Shown in pieces: positions 53,531 to 62,789 of a DNA stretch of 64,000 nucleotides (positions are counted from its first letter, which is position 1; each line of letters opens with the position of its first letter). Where the stretch lies: the NCBI RefSeq assembly GCF_009455635.1, contig NZ_QPER01000001.1, positions 3,472,001 through 3,536,000 of the forward strand. The letters run 5' to 3'. The notes below the pieces were generated by a model. That model was not told the DNA's origin. It saw only the letters and a program-made list of their open reading frames with translations, and searched no databases. Position numbers and translations under genes: made by a program. Source of the DNA: Paraburkholderia agricolaris. Lineage in GTDB: Bacteria; Pseudomonadota; Gammaproteobacteria; Burkholderiales; Burkholderiaceae.

Positions 53531-54418
53531 ATGACCTATCGTGGACGCTTCGCGCCGTCGCCTACCGGACCTCTGCACTTCGGCTCCCTGGTGAGCGCGC
53601 TTGCAAGCTGGCTGGACGCGCGCGCGCATGGCGGTGCGTGGCTTGTGCGGATCGAAGACATTGACGGACCTCGCACTGTCCCAGGCGCGGCCGAGGACAT
53701 TCTGTCGACCCTCGAACGTTTCGGCATGCGCGCCGACGAGCCGCCTGTCTGGCAAAGCCATCGTATTGCGCGCTATCAGGAGGCGCTCGAGCAATTGCAG
53801 GCTGCCGGCCTCGTCTATCCCTGCGGCTGTACGCGCAAAGAAATCGCGGATTCGCTGCTGCATGCGCACGCGCGCAACACCACGCTCGCCTACCCCGGCA
53901 CCTGCCGCAGCGGCCTGCACGGCAAACCGGCACGCGCATGGCGCCTGCGCGTACCTGACGGCGACGCGGCGGTGATTACATTCGAAGATCGCTGGCAGGG
54001 CAAGCAGACACAGAATCTGGCTACCGAGGTCGGCGATTTCGTCCTGAAGCGCGCCGACGACCAGTGGGCGTACCAACTGGCGGTGGTGGTCGACGATACG
54101 GACGCGGGTATGACGCACATCGTGCGAGGCGCGGACCTGATGGACTCAACGGCCCGCCAGATTTACCTGCAGCACTGCCTTGGCGTACCGACGCCATCGT
54201 ATTTGCACGTCCCTGTGGTCACGAACGATCAGGGCGAAAAGCTCAGCAAGCAGAACGGCGCAACCGCGCTGGGGAATGAGAGGCCGCTCGACACGCTGAT
54301 TGCCGCAGCAAAACACCTAGGCCTGGAATTGGACTGCGCGGAGCCCTCTTCGCTGGAGAATTTCCATGCTGCTGCAACGGCAGCATGGGCGCACCGCATG
54401 AGTCGCAAAGACATGTGA
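53531..54418 (+). CDS. gluQ: Glutamyl-Q tRNA(Asp) synthetase
   Basis: The enzyme activates glutamate and attaches it to queuosine 34 of tRNA-Asp. The 295 residues resemble the catalytic half of glutamyl-tRNA synthetase and lack the anticodon domain. The HIGH-type motif is [10 protein letters not shown], the KMSKS-type motif is EKLSKQNG, and a zinc site has CGC near residue 98 followed by a cysteine in PGTCRSG. ATG 53531 fits the family start. It lies 46 bp after trhO. Confidence 0.94.
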   Translation: MTYRGRFAPSPTGPLHFGSLVSALASWLDARAHGGAWLVRIEDIDGPRTVPGAAEDILSTLERFGMRADEPPVWQSHRIARYQEALEQLQAAGLVYPCGCTRKEIADSLLHAHARNTTLAYPGTCRSGLHGKPARAWRLRVPDGDAAVITFEDRWQGKQTQNLATEVGDFVLKRADDQWAYQLAVVVDDTDAGMTHIVRGADLMDSTARQIYLQHCLGVPTPSYLHVPVVTNDQGEKLSKQNGATALGNERPLDTLIAAAKHLGLELDCAEPSSLENFHAAATAAWAHRMSRKDM

Positions 54419-54717
54419 TGAACATCGCAAAGCGCTCAGCCCGTCCCCAACTGCGAGCCGACCTGTCACGTTGGCGCCGGAGGCAGCCCCAGCGCTACAC
54501 GCAATCATGCCCGCAATGCAATCGCGGGCAGTCGAGGCACTCGCTTCAAGCGCGGGTGACATATCGCATGCGCGAGCGGTCTGCCTACGCGTTGATGGCG
54601 ACTATCGCCCACGCAATTTTCAGAGCTCTCTGATTTCGAGGTCCTTTCCCGTCGCCCTACGCTCGGTGTTGCGACAACAATATCGCCAACACACTGATTA
54701 GGCATCCTTCACAAACT

Positions 54718-55176
54718 ATGACCAATCGACGTGCTTTCCTGCGCAGCGGTGCATTTTCCATATTTGTTACCGGCATCGGGGCCGCGACCTTCACCCAGGC
54801 TGCGCCCGTGACACCTCCCGCAACACTCACCCAACTCCACGGCTATCGACTCACAAATGGTGCGACCGCACTTAAGCGCGAGGACGGCGCTTGGGTTTTC
54901 TGGGTGCGAATCATCAATCTCGATGACCGGAAAAGCGACATCTCTGCAAGCGTCCAGATAGCGACAGACCGCGCCTTCAGCCAGATAGTGGACGTTTTAC
55001 CGGTCACTCTAACCGAAAACAATTCGTTCATCGCACAACCCGCCTATAAACCCCGCAATACCAACACCCAACCCTATTATCGGTATCTGATCCGAAATGA
55101 CCCAAGAACTTCCCCTTCCGTCAGTGACGTCGTGAATATTATCGTGCCGTGGGACAACGCATCGAGGGTAGAGTAA
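54718..55176 (+). CDS. Tat-exported beta-rich protein of unknown function
   Basis: The 152-residue precursor begins MTNRRAFLRSGAFSIFVTG, a clear twin-arginine signal (NRRAFLR), with cleavage likely near TQAA. The mature part is beta-rich with fibronectin-III-like traits (VFWVRIINLDDRKSDISASV, YYRYLI) that recall the N-terminal domain of PhoD-type phosphatases, but no catalytic domain follows. GC is lower than in the flanking genes. It ends 2 bp before the next gene's start, so the pair is co-transcribed. Function is unknown. Confidence 0.65.
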   Translation: MTNRRAFLRSGAFSIFVTGIGAATFTQAAPVTPPATLTQLHGYRLTNGATALKREDGAWVFWVRIINLDDRKSDISASVQIATDRAFSQIVDVLPVTLTENNSFIAQPAYKPRNTNTQPYYRYLIRNDPRTSPSVSDVVNIIVPWDNASRVE

Positions 55177-55178
55177 AA

Positions 55179-55925
55179 ATGGCGAATACAGAAATAGTGG
55201 TCCAGATAGTTGAAAATGGTTCGAATGTGATGAGCACATATCAAGCCATACTCTCAGCGCTGCAAACCCCGTCGGACTCGCTGTCATTAATATTAAATGG
55301 CTCGACATTAATTGTGGCCGTATCAAACGTCACAAAAATATTGCAACCGATCCGGATAGAGACAAATCTCCTTGTTGCAACGTCAGCACTTGTAAAGATC
55401 ACGATGGACTGGAAGGATCCCAACAAGAAAGTTCAAGTAGGTGACGTGCTAACGTTGGTCAGCGCCTCAACAACGGTAGCTTTGAATGTACTAGTACTCA
55501 CGGAGATCGGCCCTGCAGCGGCCATCGGCCTATCGGCACTGGTACTTTCCGCTGACTTGCAAGCGATCTTCACGCCGTACGTCAAATCGCTCACTACCTG
55601 GATGCGTATCGTCCCGCTGAACCTGGCCCCTCCCGTTTCAACAGCGAGTTCGTCCCTCTATTGGTCCACTTTCATTGATGGGACTGGGTACCGCCTGGCA
55701 ACGTACGATGAAGTAATCATCAACAAAGGACTCTTTATATGCATGAGCAACAAACAGGTCGTAGGAGGCGCCGGGGTTAGCCCGTACGGATCTCCAGTAC
55801 CCGGAAGCCTCACCCCGGTAAACGAAGCAGAATATAAAAAGAACTACTGCAAATATCTTGGAGACATGCAACAGGTGAGTGACTGGACCAGCTGGATGGA
55901 CTATTGTGAAAACACAAAGTTCTAG
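55179..55925 (+). CDS. Unrecognised protein with a central hydrophobic hairpin
   Basis: The 248-residue protein has no signal peptide. A polar N-terminal region (MANTEIVVQIVENGSNVMST) is followed by a mostly hydrophobic stretch (~80-130; LTLVSASTTVALNVLVLTEI, then GPAAAIGLSALVLSADL) that could form a membrane-inserting hairpin. The C-terminal region contains tyrosines, glycines and three cysteines. ATG 55179 follows a GAGGG ribosome site. The layout recalls pore-forming effectors, but no homology is claimed. It is directly followed by a multi-pass membrane protein. Confidence 0.6.
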   Translation: MANTEIVVQIVENGSNVMSTYQAILSALQTPSDSLSLILNGSTLIVAVSNVTKILQPIRIETNLLVATSALVKITMDWKDPNKKVQVGDVLTLVSASTTVALNVLVLTEIGPAAAIGLSALVLSADLQAIFTPYVKSLTTWMRIVPLNLAPPVSTASSSLYWSTFIDGTGYRLATYDEVIINKGLFICMSNKQVVGGAGVSPYGSPVPGSLTPVNEAEYKKNYCKYLGDMQQVSDWTSWMDYCENTKF

Positions 55926-56526
55926 TGTGCCGTTTGTGAAAACACCAATCTCGATAAAAGCGGCGCTCGTCAGCTTTTCACTCGCGTTCCTGTGCGAAAC
56001 ATACGTGGAGTGGCTGAAACTGCTCGACCCTAAAACTACGATAATTGGCTACACCGCGATATGCGTTAGCGTGATTGCAAATCTACTCGCCGTCTATTTT
56101 TGTCATTCGGGGCGACGTTGGGCACGTGATCTACTTATTCTTATAGCTGCGACCACTCTTGTCTGGACAAAGGTGAATCTCGAATGGCTAAAGGCGGCAG
56201 GGCCACTTCCGGCAGCGCTCATTACGCTTACCGCGTTTCTCCGTTTCGGCGCGGTGATCGCCCTTCGGCGACCGGCATCCAATCAATGGTTCGATGCGAA
56301 TGGCAGCGGATCGAGGCTTTGGGGCTTCCGCCCAGTTGATAAACCAATAGACACACGTCGGGTCATGGCGCTCAAGGCGGGTGGCGGCATCACGCTGGCC
56401 ATCGCACTGCTATCTTTCGTGCCAGGCACCCCCTTATCCGGCATGTATTGGTTAGGCTCTTTCGCATTGGTAGCCTGCATCGCTTTTAATGTCCTGGCAT
56501 TCCGGCCTACGCGAAAGAACTCATAG
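55906..56526 (+). CDS. Multi-pass membrane protein in the three-gene cassette
   Basis: The ~206-residue protein has about six hydrophobic segments (AALVSFSLAFLCETYVEW, YTAICVSVIANLLAVYFC, LLILIAATTLVW, GGGITLAIALLSFVPG, WLGSFALVACIAFNVLAF and one more). The start is uncertain: GTG 55906 overlaps the upstream gene's end by 20 bp; 55927 and 55936 are alternatives. The overlap argues for co-expression. It could protect the inner membrane from the neighbouring hydrophobic protein, as immunity proteins of pore-formers do; this is inference only. Confidence 0.6.
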   Translation: MKTQSSSVPFVKTPISIKAALVSFSLAFLCETYVEWLKLLDPKTTIIGYTAICVSVIANLLAVYFCHSGRRWARDLLILIAATTLVWTKVNLEWLKAAGPLPAALITLTAFLRFGAVIALRRPASNQWFDANGSGSRLWGFRPVDKPIDTRRVMALKAGGGITLAIALLSFVPGTPLSGMYWLGSFALVACIAFNVLAFRPTRKNS

Positions 56527-56528
56527 GC

Positions 56529-56554
56529 ACGAAAGGCTCTTACGAGCCTTTCGT
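56529..56554. terminator. Hairpin between convergent genes (cassette and rhlE)
   Basis: ACGAAAGGCTC (56529-56539) and GAGCCTTTCGT (56544-56554) form a perfect 11-bp stem with a TTAC loop directly after the upstream stop. No long T-run follows. A bidirectional transcript end is likely. Confidence 0.65.
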
Positions 56555-56618
56555 CCGTAGGCCACAACATCAAAAACAAGGCACATTCTTGACGACGGAT
56601 CCTGTACAGCATAGCGAT

Positions 56619-58109
56619 TTACGACGAAGACGTGCTCTTCCTCGGCATCCCAAACCCACCCAGCAACGCAGCCAACGGCTGTTTAGAAGAAGACTTCTGC
56701 GGAGCAGCAGCAGATGCAGAAGCCGCAGCCTCCTCCCCCTTCCTCACAGAAGCCGCCGAAGGCTCATAAGGCTTGAGGAAAAAATCATCCACAGGCTGCG
56801 CCCGATGATGATGCGGCCGGTCGAACGAACCCGAAGACGAAGCGCCCGGACGTCGGCGACCACCCCGCTCCTCGCGGCCCTCTGCACGGCCATCGACGCG
56901 TTCACGCCGCGGCGCACGCTCTTCATGGTGATGCCGCACCGGCGCATCCACGACCAAACGTTGCACATCCAAAGGCCGCTTGATCAGCTTCTCGATATCG
57001 GCAAGCTGCTTGCGCTCATTCGGGCTACACAACGACAAAGCATCACCCGAAGCCCCAGCACGCCCCGTGCGCCCAATCCGGTGCACATAATCTTCCGCAT
57101 TAAACGGCAGATCGAAATTAATAACAGCAGGCAGTTCGGCAATATCCAACCCACGCGCAGCAACATCCGTCGCCACCAAAGCCTCGATCTCGCCACGCTT
57201 GAACGCATCCAGGGCCTGCATCCGCTCATTCTGCGAACGGTCACCGTGAATCGCCGTGGCAACCACACCGTCGCGCTCCAGACTCCGCGCGAGGCGGCTC
57301 GCGCCGATCTTGCTGTTACAGAACACGATCACCTGCTTGAGGCCGCGGTCGCGAATCAGCTTAACGACAGCAGCAGTCTTGTCGCCTTCGGCAACCTCAT
57401 AAACGATCTGCGTCACATTGGTCGCGGTCGAATTGCTACGCGCGACTTCGATCGTTTGCGGGTCGCGCAGATAGGTAGCGGCAAGCTTCTTGATTTCGCC
57501 CGAGAACGTGGCCGAAAACAGCAGCGTCTGACGTTCCTTCGGCAGCAGGTTCAGGATGCGCTGCAAATCCGGCAGGAAGCCCATATCGAGCATCCGGTCG
57601 GCTTCGTCGAGCACGAGGATCTGCACCTGGCCGAGATTGGCGGTTTTCTGTTGCACGTGGTCGAGCAGACGGCCCGGCGTGGCGATCAGAATTTCGACAC
57701 CACGGCGCAACTGCTCGGATTGAGGATTCATGTCGACCCCGCCGAACACCACGGCGCTGCGCAGCGCCGTGTGCTTCGCGTACGACTGCACGTTCGCCGC
57801 CACCTGGTCGGCCAGTTCGCGAGTCGGCGTAAGGATCAGCGCGCGCACCGGATGGCGGGCGGGCGATGCGCTCGTGCTGGCCTGCGGCAGCAAGCGCTGG
57901 ATGATCGGCAGCGAGAAGCTGGCCGTTTTGCCCGTGCCGGTTTGGGCGGCGCCCATGACGTCACGGCCGGCCAGCACGACAGGAATCGCCTGCGCCTGGA
58001 TCGGCGTAGGAATGGTGTAGCCCGATTCCTTGACGGCTTTCAGAATGTCGGGCGCGAGACCGAATTGATCAAAAGTCGCAGTGCTGGGCGTGACGGCTGT
58101 GTCGGACAT
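56619..58109 (-). CDS. rhlE: DEAD-box RNA helicase RhlE
   Basis: This is an ATP-dependent RNA helicase in ribosome maturation and mRNA turnover. The 496 residues have the motifs in order: Q motif FDQFGLAPDILKAV, AQTGTGKT, PTRELADQV, TPGRLLDHV, DEADRMLDMGF, SAT and HRIGRTGRAG. The C-terminal ~110 residues are a basic, low-complexity tail (RREERAPRRER-like stretches, GRRRPGASSSGSF) that binds RNA in the family. ATG 58109 (MSDTAV) was chosen over an in-frame start at 58175. Confidence 0.93.
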   Translation of the reverse strand: MSDTAVTPSTATFDQFGLAPDILKAVKESGYTIPTPIQAQAIPVVLAGRDVMGAAQTGTGKTASFSLPIIQRLLPQASTSASPARHPVRALILTPTRELADQVAANVQSYAKHTALRSAVVFGGVDMNPQSEQLRRGVEILIATPGRLLDHVQQKTANLGQVQILVLDEADRMLDMGFLPDLQRILNLLPKERQTLLFSATFSGEIKKLAATYLRDPQTIEVARSNSTATNVTQIVYEVAEGDKTAAVVKLIRDRGLKQVIVFCNSKIGASRLARSLERDGVVATAIHGDRSQNERMQALDAFKRGEIEALVATDVAARGLDIAELPAVINFDLPFNAEDYVHRIGRTGRAGASGDALSLCSPNERKQLADIEKLIKRPLDVQRLVVDAPVRHHHEERAPRRERVDGRAEGREERGGRRRPGASSSGSFDRPHHHRAQPVDDFFLKPYEPSAASVRKGEEAAASASAAAPQKSSSKQPLAALLGGFGMPRKSTSSS

Positions 58110-58228
58110 GGTGGCTTTCGCTAAAAATGCGCTTGGCGCGGTGCGCGCGGCAGCGGCCGGAACCGCAGAGGGCATCAGGATGAAGGCGGAGCCACGGCGT
58201 TCCGCACGGGACCCGTCGGTGTTACGGG

Positions 58229-58268
58229 AAAAATGCGGCCGGCTCCGGCCGGCGGAAACACCCGCCGG
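58229..58268 (-). promoter_or_regulatory. Possible attenuator in the rhlE leader
   Basis: In transcript order (leftward), a 7-bp stem CCGGCGG/CCGCCGG (58262-58268 with 58249-58255) is followed by a 6-bp stem CGGCCG/CGGCCG (58246-58251 with 58236-58241) and a U5 run (58233-58229). The two stems share bases 58249-58251 and exclude each other. The arrangement resembles an antiterminator/terminator pair about 120 nt before the rhlE start. Confidence 0.4.
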
Positions 58269-58278
58269 AAAGGCCGGT

Positions 58279-58284
58279 ATTGTA
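58279..58284 (-). promoter_or_regulatory. Extended -10 promoter element for rhlE
   Basis: Read leftward, TGC precedes TACAAT, giving an extended -10. No good -35 is present. Transcription would start near 58272 and give a leader of about 160 nt. The rest of 58110-58475 holds no gene. Confidence 0.4.
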
Positions 58285-58475
58285 GCACTTCAGCAAAAAC
58301 ACTCATGGCGCATCTGCCGGCTTTCTGCTTACGGCGGCGAAAGCCGGCCGACTGCGGTCCGGCGCGGGCGGCAGCGTCACGTCCTGAAACGCACCTGACA
58401 TCTCGGCGCGCCCGCGCGCCTCGCTGGCAGCGTAGTTCGCCTACGCGACAGTTGCGTGACAGCGAACGCACCCCA

Positions 58476-59912
58476 TTACCACGTCTCGCGCATTACCATC
58501 AGGCGCATCTCGGTCATGTCCTCGATCGCGTAGCGCACCCCCTCGCGCCCGAGTCCGGAGTCTTTGACGCCGCCATACGGCATGTTGTCGACCCGGAACG
58601 ACGGCACGTCGTTGATCACCACGCCGCCCACGTCGAGCAGATCCCACGCGCGATGCGCGTGGGCGAGCGAATCGGTGAACACGCCCGCCTGCAGACCGAA
58701 GTCGCTGTCGTTGACGGTGGCCAGCGCGGCATCGAAATCGTCGAAACGCTCCAGAATCGCCACCGGGCCGAAGGCTTCCTTGCGATAAAGATCGCTATCG
58801 CGCTTCACGTCTTCGAGCAGCGTGGCCTCGAACATCGCACCGTCCACCTTGCCGCCGGCGACAATCTTCGCGCCCGCCTGCACCGCGCTTTCCATCCAGC
58901 CGGCAAGCCGGTTGGACTCCGATTCGGAGATCATCGGCCCGACAAAGGTCTTTTCGTCCTTCGGATCGCCCATGACAAGCGATTTGGTCTTCGCGATCAG
59001 TTTCTCGCGCAGCGCGTCGTAAATCTTCGCGTGCACCAGAATCCGCTGCACGCCGATACAACTCTGCCCCGACTGATAGAACGCGCCGAACGCCAGCCGG
59101 TCGACCACGTAGTCGAGCTTGCCGCCCTGATCGCCGTCGACGATCGCCGCCGCGTTGCCGCCCAGTTCCAGAATCACCTTTTTCTTGCCAGCCTTTTTCT
59201 TCAGCTCCCAACCCACCGCGGGCGAGCCGGTGAAGGACAGCAGCTTGAAACGCTCGTCGGTGGTGAACAGATCTGCACCGTCGCGATGCGCCGGAAGAAT
59301 CGAGAACGCGCCTTTCGGCAGGTCTGTCTCGGCCAGAATCTCGCCCATGATGAGCGCACCGACCGGCGTGCGGCTCGCCGGCTTCAACACGAACGGCACG
59401 CCCGCCGCGATCGCCGGCGCGACCTTGTGCGCGGTCAAGTTCAGCGGAAAATTGAACGGCGAGATAAACGAGCACGGACCGATCGGCACCCGCTTCACAT
59501 AGCCGTGATACCCCTTCGCGCGCGGCGAAATCTCCAGATTGATGATCTCGCCATCAATGCGCACCGATTCTTCAGCCGCCACCTTGAACGTATCGATCAG
59601 ACGCGTGACCTCGCCTTTCGAGTCGTTGATCGGCTTGCCCGCTTCGATACACAGCGCGAGCGCCAATTCGTCGTAACGCTCGCGGAACCGCTTCACACAA
59701 TGTTCGAGCACGGCCTGGCGCTTGAACGGCGGAAACGCACGCAGCGCCGGCATCGCGTCGACGGCATAGCCGATTGCTTTGTCGATCGCCGCCGCGTCCG
59801 CCATCGCCACACGGGTCGCCACTTCGCCGCTGAATTTATCCGTGACTTCGAGATCGGTGTTGGCGGCCACCGCAACGTTAGCGAGGTAGTACGGGTAAGT
59901 CTTGTTCAACAT
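58476..59912 (-). CDS. NAD(P)-dependent aldehyde dehydrogenase
   Basis: The 478-residue oxidoreductase is of the ALDH superfamily, with traits of the GAPN/phosphonoacetaldehyde dehydrogenase-like branch. It shows PFNFPLNLTAHKVAPAIAAG, KPASRTPV, FTGSPAVGWELKKKAG, the general base in ILELGGNAAAIV (near residue 250) and the catalytic cysteine in QSGQSCIGVQR (near residue 285). The C-terminal PYGGVKDSGLGREG is intact. It lies 99 bp downstream of a TPP-dependent enzyme gene, so the two probably act in one pathway on a small aldehyde; the substrate is unknown. Confidence 0.88.
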   Translation of the reverse strand: MLNKTYPYYLANVAVAANTDLEVTDKFSGEVATRVAMADAAAIDKAIGYAVDAMPALRAFPPFKRQAVLEHCVKRFRERYDELALALCIEAGKPINDSKGEVTRLIDTFKVAAEESVRIDGEIINLEISPRAKGYHGYVKRVPIGPCSFISPFNFPLNLTAHKVAPAIAAGVPFVLKPASRTPVGALIMGEILAETDLPKGAFSILPAHRDGADLFTTDERFKLLSFTGSPAVGWELKKKAGKKKVILELGGNAAAIVDGDQGGKLDYVVDRLAFGAFYQSGQSCIGVQRILVHAKIYDALREKLIAKTKSLVMGDPKDEKTFVGPMISESESNRLAGWMESAVQAGAKIVAGGKVDGAMFEATLLEDVKRDSDLYRKEAFGPVAILERFDDFDAALATVNDSDFGLQAGVFTDSLAHAHRAWDLLDVGGVVINDVPSFRVDNMPYGGVKDSGLGREGVRYAIEDMTEMRLMVMRETW

Positions 59913-60011
59913 GACGCGCTCTCCTTGATTCGATGCCTGACATCAGCCATGCAGCCAGCAAGGGCTATGCCCCGTTGCCGCCCATGGCCGCTCCGCCCAT
60001 CGCTGTTCCGC

Positions 60012-61664
60012 TCACAGTTGCGCGGAAAGCCGCTTGATCTCGCGATTCAGCACACGCTCGTTGTCCGAGTAGTCAATCGGCAGATCGATCACATGCACAC
60101 CCGGGGTCGCGAAACACTCGCGCAGCAGCGGCGCGAATTCCGCAGCCGACTCAATGCGATGCCCCTTCGCGCCGTAACTCTCCGCATACGCAACGAAATC
60201 GGGGTTGCTCAGCGTCATGCCGTAGTCCGGGAAGTTCATGTTTTCCTGCTTCCAGCGGATCATGCCGAACGCGTCGTCGCGCAAAATCAGGATCACCAGA
60301 TCGAGCCGCAGACGCACGGCCGTTTCCAGTTCCTGCGAATTCATCATGAAACCGCCATCGCCACACACCGCCATGACCTTGCGGTCCGGGTGCACGATCT
60401 TGGTTGCGATCGCCGAGGGCAAGCCGGCGCCCATCGACGCCAGCGCGTTATCGAGCAGCAGCGAATTCGGTTCGTGCGCACGGTAGTAGCGCGCGAACCA
60501 GATCTTGTACATCCCGTTGTCCAGACACACGATGCCGTCTACCGGCGTGGTTTCGTAGACGTCGTTGACGATTCGCACCGGGTACATCGGGAACCGGTCG
60601 TCGAGCTGGCCTTTGACCAGATGCGCTTCGAAATGCTGCTTGATCTCCTTGAAGCGCGTGAAGTCCCAATGCTCCTGCCGCTCCTTGAGACTTTCCTTGA
60701 GTTGCCACACGGCGTTGGCGATGTCGCCCACCACTTCGATCTGCGGAAAATACACCGTATCGACTTCCGCGCCGAGAAAGTTGACGTGAATCACCGTCTT
60801 CTCGCCCGCTTCGCCGCTGCGCATGAAGAATGGCGGCTTTTCGATCACATCGTGACCGACATTGATGATGCAATCCGCGTGGTCGATCGCGCGGTGTACG
60901 AAGTCGCCGTCGGACAAGGTCGCGTTGCCGAGCCACATCGGATGTGATTCGTCGATCACGCCCTTGCCCATCTGCGTCGTAAAGAACGGAATGCCGATCT
61001 GGTCGACGAATTCCCGCAACATCTTGGTGGTGGTCTTGCGGTTGCCACCCGCGCCGATCATCAGCAAGGGATGCTTCGCCTTCGTGATCGCCTCCACCGC
61101 GCGCGCCACGGCCTTTTCTTCGGCGACGGGACGGCGGCTGAAGCTCTTCGGAATCGGATGGCCGTCGCCCTCTTCGTGCGCGACGTCTTCCGGCAATTCG
61201 AGGTGCGTGGCGCCGGGCCGTTCTTCTTCTGCCTGACGAACCGCCTCGCGCACCGCGGCCGGAATGTTGCCGATCGATACGATCTGCCGCGTGTACTTGG
61301 TGAGCGGCTCCATCATCCGCACCACGTCGACGATCTGAAAATGCCCCTGCTTGCTCGACTTGATTGGCTTTTGCCCGGTCACCATCAGCATCGGCATACC
61401 GCCTAACTGCGCGTACGCGGCGGCGGTCACGAAGTTGGTCGCGCCCGGCCCCAGGGTGGCCAGACACACGCCGGTGCGTCCGGTGAGGCGTCCATACGTG
61501 GCGGCCATGAAACCGGCCGCCTGTTCGTGACGCGTAAGAATCAGACGAATTTTCGAGCGGCGCAGCGATTCGAGCAGATCGAGATTTTCTTCACCGGGAA
61601 TGCCGAACACGTACTCGACACCTTCGGCTTCCAGCGATTTGACGAACAGGTCCGATGCTTTCAT
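60012..61664 (-). CDS. Acetolactate synthase-like TPP-dependent enzyme
   Basis: The 550-residue enzyme has the three domains of the pyruvate-oxidase/acetolactate synthase family. The catalytic glutamate is in LTRHEQAAGFMAATYGRLTG (near residue 48). The central domain has LMIGAGGNRK, and the TPP site is GDGGFMMNSQELET with a terminal DDAFG in place of the usual NN. No regulatory subunit gene is nearby, so it is more likely catabolic than biosynthetic. It is transcribed with the aldehyde dehydrogenase. ATG 61664 (MKASDLFVKSLE) is the family start; the frame stays open to 61856. Confidence 0.88.
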   Translation of the reverse strand: MKASDLFVKSLEAEGVEYVFGIPGEENLDLLESLRRSKIRLILTRHEQAAGFMAATYGRLTGRTGVCLATLGPGATNFVTAAAYAQLGGMPMLMVTGQKPIKSSKQGHFQIVDVVRMMEPLTKYTRQIVSIGNIPAAVREAVRQAEEERPGATHLELPEDVAHEEGDGHPIPKSFSRRPVAEEKAVARAVEAITKAKHPLLMIGAGGNRKTTTKMLREFVDQIGIPFFTTQMGKGVIDESHPMWLGNATLSDGDFVHRAIDHADCIINVGHDVIEKPPFFMRSGEAGEKTVIHVNFLGAEVDTVYFPQIEVVGDIANAVWQLKESLKERQEHWDFTRFKEIKQHFEAHLVKGQLDDRFPMYPVRIVNDVYETTPVDGIVCLDNGMYKIWFARYYRAHEPNSLLLDNALASMGAGLPSAIATKIVHPDRKVMAVCGDGGFMMNSQELETAVRLRLDLVILILRDDAFGMIRWKQENMNFPDYGMTLSNPDFVAYAESYGAKGHRIESAAEFAPLLRECFATPGVHVIDLPIDYSDNERVLNREIKRLSAQL

Positions 61665-61916
61665 GGAGGGTCTCGCTTGATGAAACGGACGCGGGCTCTG
61701 AGCCCGCCCGTTGGGGTCCGGTATCGGACGATCGAAGACGACGACAGCCGGCGCGACGCGAGCGGCACGCGGCATGGCAGGCCGGCACAGCGGATGCCAC
61801 GCCGGACAGCTTACTACTCGAACGGAAAGGATGCGCGCAGGCGGGCAGCGCCGCAAGGCGGAGACAAACGTCAGGCAAGGCAGGCGGCGTGGTTGAAGAG
61901 AGCCGCCGCATCATGC

Positions 61917-62291
61917 TCAGCGATTGAGATTGGTGGTGATGCAGTCGGACAGCATCGGCGGAGCGTTTTCGCCGTCCGTCGCGTCGTACAGGTCGGCGCG
62001 CGGGCCCTTGGTCCACCAGGTGTAGCTGCCGGCCTGGTACTTCGCGCCGGAGGCCGAGATTGTATTGACGAACAGCAGCTGCTGACCTTTCACAGGCACG
62101 AGCGCGAAGCTCTGGCCGTTCGCCGTGTTCCAGTAGGTCACCTGCAGAATCTTGCCGGTCGCGCAGGTGTATTTGTGCGTCTGGCGGCTCTTGGCCTGAA
62201 TCTCGGAGAGATGCAATGGCACGGCCCATGCATTACCGTACAACGCCGCAAGACCCGCTGCCGTAGCAACTGCAACAAGCCATTTCTTCAT
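61917..62291 (-). CDS. MliC-type lysozyme inhibitor-like periplasmic protein
   Basis: The 124-residue precursor has a signal peptide (WLVAVATAAGLAALYGNAWA) without a lipobox cysteine. The mature domain follows the MliC/PliC pattern: YTCATGKILQVTYWNT, SFALVPVKGQQLLFV, ASGAKYQAGSYTWWTKGPRADLYD. Such proteins inhibit C-type lysozyme in the periplasm. ATG 62291 begins the signal peptide. The pattern match is good; inhibition itself is inferred. Confidence 0.78.
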   Translation of the reverse strand: MKKWLVAVATAAGLAALYGNAWAVPLHLSEIQAKSRQTHKYTCATGKILQVTYWNTANGQSFALVPVKGQQLLFVNTISASGAKYQAGSYTWWTKGPRADLYDATDGENAPPMLSDCITTNLNR

Positions 62292-62417
62292 GAGATGCCT
62301 CGATCGTTGTTGCACATCGAGCACGAGCGGCGTGCCCTGGTTTGCATCCGCTGTTGCAGTTGGGCTGCGCCACCGGATGATCGCTCGCGAAGCTATCGTG
62401 AAACCGCTGCGAACCGC

Positions 62418-62630
62418 TTAGGGATCGATCACACCGGCGCAGGCATCGGTCGGCGCGGCGGCGACGTGTCCAACCAGCGGCACGATCTTCAACCCAGCCG
62501 ACGCCACCCGGCACGGCGCAGCGGCAAGGCCGCACCCCGTCACGCCGGCACAGAGCGCGAGTATCACACCCAGTGCGCCGAGACGGCCGAGCGCTCCAGA
62601 CCGCATGTTCTTGCGGGACTCCAGGGCCAT
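62418..62630 (-). CDS. Small lipoprotein
   Basis: The ~70-residue precursor has a hydrophobic segment and lipobox (LGVILALCAGVTGC). The mature part GLAAAPCRVASAGLKIVPLVGH is short, with a further cysteine pair. It resembles a small Burkholderiales lipoprotein family (DUF6726-like, from memory). The start is uncertain between 62630 and 62606. It lies upstream of, and in the same direction as, the MliC-type gene, so both may be envelope proteins of one unit. Confidence 0.65.
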   Translation of the reverse strand: MALESRKNMRSGALGRLGALGVILALCAGVTGCGLAAAPCRVASAGLKIVPLVGHVAAAPTDACAGVIDP

Positions 62631-62789
62631 ACGTACCTCTACTTCAACGAACTTCGATGAATCAGGCTGCGCGCGCGGCAAGTCTTGTCCGGCGCGCGCA
62701 GTACTTCACAGCACTTCACGGTACTTCACTTCATTTGCACGGCACCTCGATACGTTGCAACTCAGACCCGCAACGCGCTTCGACGCCCC

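Noticed and set aside
58233..60947. A 904-residue open frame on the plus strand opposite rhlE's leader, the aldehyde dehydrogenase and the TPP enzyme.
   Set aside because: It is antisense to recognised genes, rich in arginine and histidine, with no family pattern. Long antisense frames are expected from the GC-rich third codon positions.
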